In this document: one piece after another, positions 1-7,937 of the stretch
Position numbering within the stretch: the first letter of the stretch is position 1
Layout: the number at the start of each line of letters is the position of its first letter
DNA from: Flavobacterium psychrotolerans
GTDB lineage: Bacteria; Bacteroidota; Bacteroidia; Flavobacteriales; Flavobacteriaceae
Assembly: GCF_003097635.1 (NCBI RefSeq)
Contig: NZ_QCZI01000009.1
Span: 62,001-126,000 of the forward strand
Length of the DNA: 64,000 nt
Direction: 5' to 3'
Notes under the pieces: model-generated
What the model was told of the DNA's origin: nothing
What the model saw: only the letters and a program-made list of their open reading frames with translations
Databases searched by the model: none
Made by a program: the position numbers and the translations under genes

Positions 1-1608
1 TACTATAAAATTGTGGTTGATGGCAATTGGATTCCTGACCCTAACAACCCATTGAAGATTAATGATGGAGGCACAAGCTTTAACTCGATCGTAAAGATTG
101 GAAATCCACCCATTCCATTACGTAAAATAAGTAAAGATCCTTTTCCAAAAGAAAAACTTCCAGAACCTATATTAAGTGCTAATCCAGAATTAGTGGAATT
201 GTATTATGAAGCTTGGAAGATGGCTTGGAAAAAAATTGGTTCAGGTACTCCGGAAAATGGCTTTTCAAAAAAATATATGGACGAAGGGTTCAATGAATTA
301 ATTTACCAATGGGATTTGTGTTTTATTACCAGTTTCGGTATGTATGGGCGAAGCGTCTTTCCCGTGATGCCCTCATTGGATAATTTTTACAAAAAACAAA
401 GAGCCGATGGTTATATTCAAAGAGTATATTGGGAAACCAACGGGAAAATTGCAAATGAACCTACCGCAGAGGAACCAATGGTAAATCCACCTCTTTTTGC
501 TTGGTTGGAATGGCGTTATTATGAAATATCTGGCGATGCTACCCGTTTTAAAAAAGTATTACCCGTTTTAGCCACCTATTTTAATTGGATAGAGAAAAAT
601 TGTCGAACAGAAAAGGGAAAAGGACTGTATTACACTTCTGAATTAGGAAGCGGAATGGATAACACACCCCGCAAAAATGTAGGCAAAGCCGCATGGATTG
701 ATTTTTCGTCCCAACAAGCGTTAGCTGCTCTGTATATTCAAAAAATTGCAGAAAAAACGGGAAACAAAACCACCGAAAAAGAGTTTAAAACCCATTATGA
801 GCAAATAAAAGGTTTAGTAAACTCCTTGTTGTGGGACAATAAATCAGGATTTTATTATGATTTGACCGAACAAAACACCTTAAGCCCAACGGTACATATT
901 GGTGCTTTTTGGACGCTTTTTTCAGAAATAGCTCCTAAGCAAAATGTCCCGTTTTTGCTACATCATTTACAAAACCCAAACGAATTTTGGAGAAAACATT
1001 TGGTTCCGACTTTGGCGGCAAATCAACCCGAATATGATAGTAAAGGACATTATTGGCTGGGCAGCGTTTGGTCTCCCACCAATTACATGGTAATTCAAGG
1101 CTTGAAAAAATATGGCGAAAATGATCTTGCGGATACCATCGCATTTAACCATCTCAAAAATGTAGCAAATATTTATTATCATTTTAAACCTGACATCGAA
1201 AAAATTGCATACGAAGAGCGTTATGCTGACTCCTATAAAACCATTTGGGAATGCTATTCCGCAGATTATGAAAGTCCTGCAACCCGTTGGGATAACACCT
1301 TTTACTCCCGTCAGGATTTTGTGGGTTGGTCTGGTCTTGCCCCAATTTCTTTGTTAATCGAAAATGTTTTGGGATTTGAAATTAAAGGAAATCAAAATCA
1401 AATTTGCTGGACTTTAAAGCGAAACGACACTTTTGGGATAAAAAATATCGAATTAAAAAACCAAAAAGTTTCATTGTTATGTGAACCGCAAGGGACAAAA
1501 CAAAAAATCACTATTCATTGTGAGAAACCTTTCGAATTGGGCATTATCAAGGGGGTCAAAAAACAGACCTATAAAATTTCGAAAAAAAATCAAGTCATTA
1601 CAATTTGA
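1..1608 (+). CDS. CBM48-linked (alpha/alpha)6 glycosidase, GH63/MGH1-like (5' partial)
   Basis: The frame is open from base 1 and continues upstream, so the N terminus is missing. The first codons read YKIVVDGNWIPDPNNP, the last strands of a CBM48/AMPK-type glycogen-binding module. About 60 residues later an (alpha/alpha)6-toroid hydrolase begins. It carries a QWDLCF motif like the substrate-binding QWD/WD motifs of GH63, GH37 and mannosylglycerate-hydrolase-like enzymes, and a late GHYWLGSVWSPTNYMV stretch typical of the same clan. The likely role is hydrolysis of a gluco- or mannoside attached to or derived from a glucan; the exact substrate cannot be read from the sequence. Secretion cannot be judged without the N terminus. 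It lies upstream of mlaEFD and is separated from it by a terminator. GH37 trehalase is an alternative, but the order of motifs fits GH63/MGH1 better. Confidence 0.75.
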   Translation, partial: YYKIVVDGNWIPDPNNPLKINDGGTSFNSIVKIGNPPIPLRKISKDPFPKEKLPEPILSANPELVELYYEAWKMAWKKIGSGTPENGFSKKYMDEGFNELIYQWDLCFITSFGMYGRSVFPVMPSLDNFYKKQRADGYIQRVYWETNGKIANEPTAEEPMVNPPLFAWLEWRYYEISGDATRFKKVLPVLATYFNWIEKNCRTEKGKGLYYTSELGSGMDNTPRKNVGKAAWIDFSSQQALAALYIQKIAEKTGNKTTEKEFKTHYEQIKGLVNSLLWDNKSGFYYDLTEQNTLSPTVHIGAFWTLFSEIAPKQNVPFLLHHLQNPNEFWRKHLVPTLAANQPEYDSKGHYWLGSVWSPTNYMVIQGLKKYGENDLADTIAFNHLKNVANIYYHFKPDIEKIAYEERYADSYKTIWECYSADYESPATRWDNTFYSRQDFVGWSGLAPISLLIENVLGFEIKGNQNQICWTLKRNDTFGIKNIELKNQKVSLLCEPQGTKQKITIHCEKPFELGIIKGVKKQTYKISKKNQVITI

Positions 1609-1693
1609 TTTCTAAAATGACTGATACTAATGAAATCAAATTTAGACACAACGATAAGAAAGCTAATTGTGTAAAATTAAAAAAATTTCAAAT

Positions 1694-1740
1694 AAAAAAA
1701 TCGTCTTGTTCTGAAAAAATGAAACGATTTTTTTATTTAT
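1694..1740 (+). terminator. Rho-independent terminator after the glycosidase
   Basis: An 11-bp perfect stem (1694-1704 with 1724-1734, core AAAAAAATCGT) flanks a 19-nt loop and ends in a T-rich tail. It sits 86 bases after the glycosidase stop codon and ahead of the mlaE promoter. The loop is longer than usual. Confidence 0.6.
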
Positions 1741-1832
1741 TAACGCGTACAAATCAAATTGTACTGCCGCCTTTGAGCTTTCAACATGACACTTTTAGAA
1801 CATTAAAAAGCTATAAAACCAAAGAATATTCA

Positions 1833-1840
1833 TATATTTG
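1833..1840 (+). promoter_or_regulatory. Bacteroidota -7 box upstream of mlaE
   Basis: TATATTTG matches TAnnTTTG and lies about 40 bases before the mlaE start at 1880. I could not find a good TTTG -33 element at the right spacing. Confidence 0.45.
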
Positions 1841-1879
1841 ATATACTATTTTCGATTAAAAATTAATTCATCTTTGTTT

Positions 1880-2662
1880 ATGAATAGTATTTTTAAAATT
1901 ATCGAATTGTTCAAATCTTTCTTATTGGAAGTTGGTGAGCTCTCCTATTTTGCCAGTCGCTTTTTTAAAGAAGTTTTTAAACCTCCTTATGAGTTTAAGG
2001 AATTCCTTAGGCAATGTTATAATATGGGAAACCGTTCCCTACTGCTTGTTGCCGTTACGGGATTTATTATCGGATTGGTTTTTACCTTACAATCGCGGCC
2101 TACACTTCAGGAATTTGGCGCTGTTTCCTGGATGCCTTCCATGGTGAGCATTTCAATTATTAGGGAGATAGGTCCAATTATCACCGCCTTAATTTGTGCG
2201 GGACGTATTGGTTCCGGAATTGGTGCTGAATTGGGCTCCATGCGGGTAACCGAACAAATTGACGCGATGGAGGTTTCCGGAACAAATCCTTTCAAATATT
2301 TAGTAGTCACACGAATAATGGCTACTACTTTTATGCTCCCCATTTTAGTTTTTTTTGGAGATGCCATTGCCATATATGGATCCTATCTGGTGGAGAACTT
2401 AAAAGGGAACGTTTCCTTTTTATTGTACTACAATCAGGTCTTTGACGCCTTAGAATTTGGCGATTTAATTCCTGCAACCATCAAGACTTTCTTTTTTGGA
2501 TATGCCATAGGATTAGTGGGGTGCTTTAAAGGGTATAACTGTAAAAAAGGCACCGCCGGAGTAGGTCTTGCTGCAAATTCCGCAGTAGTTTTTACTTCTC
2601 TGCTGCTTTTTATCATTGATTTTGTTGCCGTATTTGTTACTGATATTTTTTATGATTTATAA
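1880..2662 (+). CDS. mlaE: MlaE/YrbE-family ABC transporter permease
   Basis: This is the integral-membrane permease of an MCE-type phospholipid ABC transporter (260 aa). Residues about 95-145 hold the MlaE-family signature, starting REIGPIITAL and containing GRIGSGIGAELGSM and EQIDAMEVSG. Hydrophobic segments flank it on both sides (about 53-72, 147-165, 205-225, 235-257). The start at 1880 is chosen over an upstream TTG in the same frame (1838), because the family begins directly with the amphipathic interface helix and the -7 box overlaps the upstream codon. The gene is followed 3 bases later by mlaF and then mlaD, so the three form a minimal MlaEFD complex in one operon. No mlaB or mlaC is seen, which is common outside Proteobacteria. 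Direction of lipid transport is not deducible here. Confidence 0.93.
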   Translation: MNSIFKIIELFKSFLLEVGELSYFASRFFKEVFKPPYEFKEFLRQCYNMGNRSLLLVAVTGFIIGLVFTLQSRPTLQEFGAVSWMPSMVSISIIREIGPIITALICAGRIGSGIGAELGSMRVTEQIDAMEVSGTNPFKYLVVTRIMATTFMLPILVFFGDAIAIYGSYLVENLKGNVSFLLYYNQVFDALEFGDLIPATIKTFFFGYAIGLVGCFKGYNCKKGTAGVGLAANSAVVFTSLLLFIIDFVAVFVTDIFYDL

Positions 2663-2665
2663 GAT

Positions 2666-3418
2666 ATGAACAAACCCATTTCCAATCAAAAACCAGTGAT
2701 AGAAATCAAAGACTTACGTAAAAGCTATGGTGACAACCATGTTTTAGACGGTTTCAACATGTACTTAAATGAAGGTGAAAATTTGGTAATTATGGGGAAA
2801 TCAGGTTCCGGAAAATCAGTCATGATAAAGTGCTTAATTGGATTGGAAGAACCTGATGGTGGTACCATTATGGTAATGGGTAAAAATATTGGGGAATTGG
2901 AACGCGAGGAGTTAGATGAGCTTCGAACAGAGGTTGGGTTTCTGTTTCAAGGTAGCGCACTCTACGATTCAATGACCGTTCGGGAAAATTTAGAATTTCC
3001 GTTGAGGCGTCACACAAAAAAATTTGGAAAAATTAAGGATACCACACCATTGGTCATGGAAGCCTTAGAAAATGTAGGTTTGGCTCAAACAATAAATTTG
3101 ATGCCGGAGGAGCTTTCCGGAGGAATGAAACGCAGAATTGCTCTTGCCAGAACTTTAATCCTACTTCCGAAGATTATTCTTTACGACGAACCCACCACGG
3201 GATTAGACCCTATAACTGCAAAGGAAATTTTATTATTGATGATGTCCATTCAGAAAAAATACAATACCTCATCTATTATCATTACTCATGATGTGGATTG
3301 TGCCAGAATGATATCCAATCGAATGATTTTATTGGTTGATGGTATTAATTATGCAGAAGGGACTTTTGAAGAGTTATCTACATCAAAAGACCCGAAAGTT
3401 CGTGCCTTTTTTAAATAA
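2666..3418 (+). CDS. mlaF: MlaF-type ABC transporter ATP-binding protein
   Basis: This is the cytoplasmic ATPase that drives the MlaE permease (250 aa). All nucleotide-binding motifs are visible: Walker A GKSGSGKS (about 44-51), Q-loop glutamine near 94, the signature LSGGM (149-153), Walker B ending ILYDEP (about 170-175), the D-loop, and the switch histidine in ITHD (about 207). It starts 3 bases after mlaE. Its stop at 3418 is followed 7 bases later by the mlaD start, so translation is probably coupled. Family members in phospholipid (Mla) or toluene-tolerance (Ttg2A) transporters have this length and layout. Confidence 0.94.
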   Translation: MNKPISNQKPVIEIKDLRKSYGDNHVLDGFNMYLNEGENLVIMGKSGSGKSVMIKCLIGLEEPDGGTIMVMGKNIGELEREELDELRTEVGFLFQGSALYDSMTVRENLEFPLRRHTKKFGKIKDTTPLVMEALENVGLAQTINLMPEELSGGMKRRIALARTLILLPKIILYDEPTTGLDPITAKEILLLMMSIQKKYNTSSIIITHDVDCARMISNRMILLVDGINYAEGTFEELSTSKDPKVRAFFK

Positions 3419-3425
3419 ACAAAAA

Positions 3426-4400
3426 ATGGAAAAAACAGTCCCACAAAAAATTCAACTTGGTCTTTTTGTTATCGTCGGATTAATAATTTTTGTCCTGGCC
3501 ATTTATTTCATCGGAGATAAGCAGAAAATGTTTGGAAAAACAGATCATCTGAGCGCTGTATTTAACAATGTGAACGGCTTGCAAATAGGCAACAATGTGC
3601 GCTATTCCGGGATTAATGTAGGAACGGTTCTGGGTATTGAAATGGTGAGCGACACTATCATCCGAGTGGATATGATTATCGACAAAGCCATTTTACAACA
3701 TATCAAAAAAGATGCCGTCGCCACGATTAGTTCTGACGGATTGGTGGGAAATATGATCATTAGTATTACACCGGGTGATGGGACGCAACCTCCAGTTCAT
3801 CCCGGTGATGAGATTCGGTCTTTGAACCGCATTCGCGGAGAGGATATTTTAAATACACTTAGTATAACCAATAAAAATGCGGCTCGACTTACCACTGATT
3901 TACTTAAAATAACCAATGAAATAACTCTTGGCAAAGGAACTCTGGGTCTATTGGTTAATGATACTGTCATGGGAGATGATTTGAAACAAACCCTAAATTA
4001 TTTGAAACTGACTAGCAAAGGAACTTCGGAGTCCGTGACAAATTTGAACAAAATCATCGTGTCATTGAACAATAAGGACAATGTGGTTGGTGTTCTAAAA
4101 GATTCGGCAATAGCCAATAAAATCAAAACCATTGTTCGTAATTTAGATAAATCGAGCAATGGAATAGACAAGGTAGTTACCAATCTAAACACGACAATCC
4201 TGAACATTAAAGACGGAAAAGGAGCTATAAACTACCTTTCAAACGACCCAAAATTAGTTCGGAAAATAGATTCTACAATGAGTAATATTAACAACGCCAG
4301 TATCCGTTTAAATGAAGATCTCGAAGCCTTAAAACATAACTTTTTATTTAGGGGATATTTTAAAAAACAAGAAAAGGCAAAATTGAAAGAGAAGAAATAG
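3426..4400 (+). CDS. mlaD: MCE-domain substrate-binding protein (MlaD)
   Basis: This is a membrane-anchored periplasmic lipid-binding subunit (324 aa). One transmembrane helix spans about residues 9-29. The MCE domain follows (about 38-116) with the family features LSAVFNNVNGLQIGNNVRYSG split over its start and a GLVGNMIISI stretch at its end. A long helical tail rich in Asn, Leu and Lys follows, which in MCE proteins oligomerises into a ring or tube. The start at 3426 is preferred because the frame upstream overlaps mlaF out of frame and carries no signal. A strong terminator begins 60 bases downstream, closing the mlaEFD operon. Confidence 0.92.
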   Translation: MEKTVPQKIQLGLFVIVGLIIFVLAIYFIGDKQKMFGKTDHLSAVFNNVNGLQIGNNVRYSGINVGTVLGIEMVSDTIIRVDMIIDKAILQHIKKDAVATISSDGLVGNMIISITPGDGTQPPVHPGDEIRSLNRIRGEDILNTLSITNKNAARLTTDLLKITNEITLGKGTLGLLVNDTVMGDDLKQTLNYLKLTSKGTSESVTNLNKIIVSLNNKDNVVGVLKDSAIANKIKTIVRNLDKSSNGIDKVVTNLNTTILNIKDGKGAINYLSNDPKLVRKIDSTMSNINNASIRLNEDLEALKHNFLFRGYFKKQEKAKLKEKK

Positions 4401-4460
4401 ACGACTGTTAAAACACAAAACAAAACTTACAAATAATTGATTACTAATATTTTAAAAGTA

Positions 4461-4499
4461 AAATATTTGAAATTTATAAAATTTCAAATATTTTTTTTT
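4461..4499 (+). terminator. Strong terminator after mlaD
   Basis: A perfect 15-bp stem (4461-4475 with 4479-4493) closes a 3-base loop and runs into a stretch of T residues. The stem is AT-only apart from one G-C pair, as is common here. Confidence 0.75.
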
Positions 4500-4500
4500 G

Positions 4501-4508
4501 TAAATTTG
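4501..4508 (+). promoter_or_regulatory. -7 box for the GH130/GT4 genes
   Basis: TAAATTTG matches TAnnTTTG. It begins one base after the T-tract of the previous terminator and lies about 66 bases before the GH130 start. No convincing -33 box is seen because that region is the terminator stem. Confidence 0.45.
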
Positions 4509-4574
4509 AGTAAGGCGTTGGTTCAAATTACAACAGAAATATAATGCGATAAATAGTATCAAAAAACTCAAGTT

Positions 4575-5609
4575 ATGATAACAATTGAAAAACACGGAAT
4601 TATTCTAAGTCCAACGGAAAAGGAGTTTGAAAACAACGGAGTCCTTAACCCTGGCATCTTTCAGGAGGGAAACACGATACATATCCTATACAGGGCGGTA
4701 CAAGAAGGAAATTTGTCAACTATTGGTTACGCAAAAACCGATGGCCCCCTTAAAATTGTGGAAAGATACAAACACCCCCTAATTACCCGCGATTTCGATT
4801 ATGAGAGCCATGGCGTTGAGGATGCTCGAATTGTAAAAATTGAAGACACTTACTATATCACTTATACCGCTTATGATGGTGTGAATGCTATGGGAGCTTT
4901 CGCTACCTCTAAAGATTTGATCCATTTTGAGAAACAAGGAATCATTACTCCCACCGTTAATTATCAGGAATATGAATCTTTAGTACTATGTTGTGGCGAA
5001 AAATTAAACCCAAAATACCATCATTACTACAGGCTGTTTGCACAAATAGGTTTAGTTGCAGATGAGTTTAGATTGCTTAGAGATAAAGACATCGTATTCT
5101 TTCCAAGAAAAATAAATGGAAAATTTGCCCTTTTGCATCGAATATGGCCAGGCATACAGATTGTCTATTTTGACCATTGGAGGGATTTGACTAAGTCCTT
5201 TTGGGAGGATTATCTCAAACATTTAACCGATTATATTGTCCTTGATCCCAAAGGAATTTTTGAAGTAAACTATATTGGAGCTGGCGGCCCACCCATTGAA
5301 ACTGATGATGGCTGGTTGCTTATTTACCATGGAGTACATGAAACCACAACAGGGAGAACCTATCATGCTAAGGCCGCTTTACTTCAAATAGACAAACCAG
5401 AAAATGAAATATCCAGATTAAATTTACCTCTTTTCTCACCTACAAAACAATGGGAAATAGAAGGCGAGGTCAATAATGTTGTTTTCCCAACTGGCCATGC
5501 CCTCTTTGGTGATGATCTTTATATTTATTACGGAGCGGCAGACAAGCACATTGCAGTTGCCAAAATGAGTTTAAAAGAATTACTTATTGAATTAGTAAAA
5601 CAACCCTAA
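4575..5609 (+). CDS. GH130-family beta-mannoside phosphorylase/hydrolase
   Basis: This 344-aa protein has the five-bladed propeller layout of glycoside hydrolase family 130. Visible marks are the N-terminal NPGIF and ILYRAV strand, the GVEDARI motif (about 80-86) that holds the family's catalytic Asp, an ITYTAYDG strand, and a C-terminal LIYHGVHETT stretch ending with YYGAADKHIAVA. GH130 enzymes cleave beta-1,2- or beta-1,4-mannosidic bonds, mostly by phosphorolysis to mannose-1-phosphate and sometimes by hydrolysis. No signal peptide is present, so it acts in the cytoplasm, which favours phosphorolysis. The next gene, a GT4 fusion, follows after 10 bases, so the two are probably co-transcribed. 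The exact linkage and acceptor are not predictable. Confidence 0.88.
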   Translation: MITIEKHGIILSPTEKEFENNGVLNPGIFQEGNTIHILYRAVQEGNLSTIGYAKTDGPLKIVERYKHPLITRDFDYESHGVEDARIVKIEDTYYITYTAYDGVNAMGAFATSKDLIHFEKQGIITPTVNYQEYESLVLCCGEKLNPKYHHYYRLFAQIGLVADEFRLLRDKDIVFFPRKINGKFALLHRIWPGIQIVYFDHWRDLTKSFWEDYLKHLTDYIVLDPKGIFEVNYIGAGGPPIETDDGWLLIYHGVHETTTGRTYHAKAALLQIDKPENEISRLNLPLFSPTKQWEIEGEVNNVVFPTGHALFGDDLYIYYGAADKHIAVAKMSLKELLIELVKQP

Positions 5610-5619
5610 AACAATTATC

Positions 5620-7872
5620 ATGGAATTTGAAAAAGGGATGAAAATGCTAATTGTCAGCTCCTATCCACCACGGGAATGTGGTATTGCCACCTTTTCTAAT
5701 GACATTGTCAATGCGGTAGAAAATGTATTTGGAAATACACTTCCGATTGAAGTGTGTGCATTACAAAACAACGCTCAACAAGTTGATTATAATGATGAAG
5801 TAACCTATGTTTTAACCACAACTTCTTTAGATGATTACCGCTTAGTGGCAGAAAAAATAAATGACCGAAATGACATTGGGCTAGTTTGTGTTCAACATGA
5901 ATTTGGTCTTTTCGGAGGGGAATTTGGCGATTATATCCTGTCCTTCATTTTAGCGTTAAACAAACCAGTTATTACTGTTTTCCATTCCGTTTTGCCGGAA
6001 CCGGAAGAAAAAAGAAAAAAAGTGGTTCATGCCATAGCTGACCTTTCAAATCAAATAGTGGTTCTTACAAAAATATCCCGAGAAATTTTGGTTGACCATT
6101 ACAATTGTCCAATATCAAAAATAACCGTAATTCCCCATGGTACCCACACTATTCTTTGGGAACAAAAAGAAAATTTAAAAACAAAATATAATTTATCCGA
6201 TAAAATAGTTTTGTCCACATTTGGTTTGATTAATGAAAATAAAAATATAGAAACGGTTCTGTATGCATTGCCGGAAATTGTAGCTAAATATCCTCAAACA
6301 CAATATTTAGTTATTGGAAAAACCCACCCAGAAGTTATTAAACGTGAAGGAGAAAATTACAGAGATCAACTTATTAAAATTGTACAAGAACTTCAATTAG
6401 AAAACAACGTGGTTTTTATTAATGAATATCTTGAATTGTGGCAGTTACTTGAATACTTAACTTTATCAGAAATATATCTATTTTCATCCAAAGATCCCAA
6501 TCAGGCCGTTAGCGGTACCTTTGCTTATGCCATGAGTTGCGGATGTGCCGTTATTTCTACACCAATACCTCATGCTGTTGAATCTCTAACGGATGGCAAC
6601 GGAATATTATTAGATAATTTTGACAAACCAAAAGAATTTGAAAAAGCCATTCTGAAACTTATCAAAAATAAAGAAGCACGTATTACAATGGGAAAAAATG
6701 CATTCTCCTTAGCACACGCTACATCATGGGAAAATATCGCTATTCAATACCGATTGCTGTTCGATCAATTGACGAATAGAGAAGGCGATTTGAGATTCAA
6801 CTCCCCTCCCATAAAACTAGACCACATAGAGAAGCTCACTACGGATTTCGGCATCCTGCAATTTTCTAAATTAAGCGAGCCAGATCCAGAATCGGGATAT
6901 ACATTAGATGACAATGCACGAGCATTAATTGACATGGTAATCTATCATACCCATTACCATGATTCAAAGTCTCTAAAACTAGCAGATACCTATATGGAAT
7001 ATATTGAAGGCATTCAGAAAGATGATGGCTGGTTTTACAATTACAAAAGCTTTGACCATCAATTAACAAAGCAAAATTTAGAAGTAAATCTTGAAGACGC
7101 TAACGGAAGAGCATTATGGAGCTTGGGAACTGTAATTGCTAATAAAGAAACCTTACCTATGTGGCTGGTGTTGCGAGCAGAAAAATGTTGGAACAAAGCT
7201 ATAGAAAGAATACATGACATTACCTCTCCGAGAGCCATCGCTTATGCCTTAAAAGGTCTCTTTCATTATTATTCTAAATATCCTAATGAAGAAATAAAGA
7301 ATCATATTGAAAAACTTGCTAATGAACTATTGCGCCATTATCACATCAATTCTGAAGAAAATTGGTGTTGGTATGAAGACTACATGACCTATGCCAATAA
7401 TGTCCTGCCAGAGGCAATGCTTTACAGTTATATGGTCACTAGAAAACCGAAATATAAAAAAATTGCTCTCATTACGTTTGATTTTCTTTTATCGCAATAT
7501 TTCATGAAAGGGCAGTTAAAAGTAATCTCAAATAGAGGATGGTTCAAAAAACAAAACGAAAGAGTGTTTTATGGAGAACAGCCCATCGAGGTATCCACCA
7601 CCATCATTGCTTTAGATTTGTTTTATGAAGTCACGGGAAATAGTAAATATAAAGATCAGCTAAAATTGGCTTTTAACTGGTTTTTAGGAAACAATCACCT
7701 CAAACAAATCATGTATAATCCAGAAAATGGTGCATCCTATGATGGCCTTGAAGACAAACACGTCAATATTAATCAGGGAGCTGAATCTACTTTATGCTTT
7801 TTTAAAGCACAATTGATTATGGAAAAATACGCTGAAAAACAGAAATTTAAAAAAACGTATGCCCATTCTTAA
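5620..7872 (+). CDS. GT4 glycosyltransferase fused to an (alpha/alpha)-toroid domain
   Basis: This is a 750-aa two-domain protein. Residues about 8-390 form a GT-B glycosyltransferase of family 4 type: an N-terminal SSYPPRECGIATF nucleotide-fold start, GGEFGDY, and a C-terminal Rossmann half with STFGLINENKN. From about 405 to 740 comes an all-helical domain with repeated helix pairs (GYTLDDNARALIDM, DANGRALWSLG, EDYMTYANNVLPEA, INQGAESTLCFF) that resembles (alpha/alpha)6 glycosidase or epimerase-like toroids. The donor-binding E-X7-E motif of GT4 is replaced around SGTFAYAMSCG: the two Glu positions are Gln and Tyr. Other GT4 proteins near GH130 genes share the SGT.AYA form, as far as I recall. 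No signal peptide is seen. It lies 10 bases after GH130, so it may build the glycoside that the neighbour breaks down. Sugar and product are unknown. Confidence 0.85.
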   Translation: MEFEKGMKMLIVSSYPPRECGIATFSNDIVNAVENVFGNTLPIEVCALQNNAQQVDYNDEVTYVLTTTSLDDYRLVAEKINDRNDIGLVCVQHEFGLFGGEFGDYILSFILALNKPVITVFHSVLPEPEEKRKKVVHAIADLSNQIVVLTKISREILVDHYNCPISKITVIPHGTHTILWEQKENLKTKYNLSDKIVLSTFGLINENKNIETVLYALPEIVAKYPQTQYLVIGKTHPEVIKREGENYRDQLIKIVQELQLENNVVFINEYLELWQLLEYLTLSEIYLFSSKDPNQAVSGTFAYAMSCGCAVISTPIPHAVESLTDGNGILLDNFDKPKEFEKAILKLIKNKEARITMGKNAFSLAHATSWENIAIQYRLLFDQLTNREGDLRFNSPPIKLDHIEKLTTDFGILQFSKLSEPDPESGYTLDDNARALIDMVIYHTHYHDSKSLKLADTYMEYIEGIQKDDGWFYNYKSFDHQLTKQNLEVNLEDANGRALWSLGTVIANKETLPMWLVLRAEKCWNKAIERIHDITSPRAIAYALKGLFHYYSKYPNEEIKNHIEKLANELLRHYHINSEENWCWYEDYMTYANNVLPEAMLYSYMVTRKPKYKKIALITFDFLLSQYFMKGQLKVISNRGWFKKQNERVFYGEQPIEVSTTIIALDLFYEVTGNSKYKDQLKLAFNWFLGNNHLKQIMYNPENGASYDGLEDKHVNINQGAESTLCFFKAQLIMEKYAEKQKFKKTYAHS

Positions 7873-7937
7873 CGAGTTCATTTAATTATTATTTTTTTGC
7901 AAAAAAATTATATCTTTATGCTTCTAGACTATAATTT

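Noticed and set aside
1605-1841. 78-codon frame after the glycosidase
   Set aside because: It begins at a TTG in the stop region, contains the terminator, has no recognisable domain and ends at the mlaE promoter.
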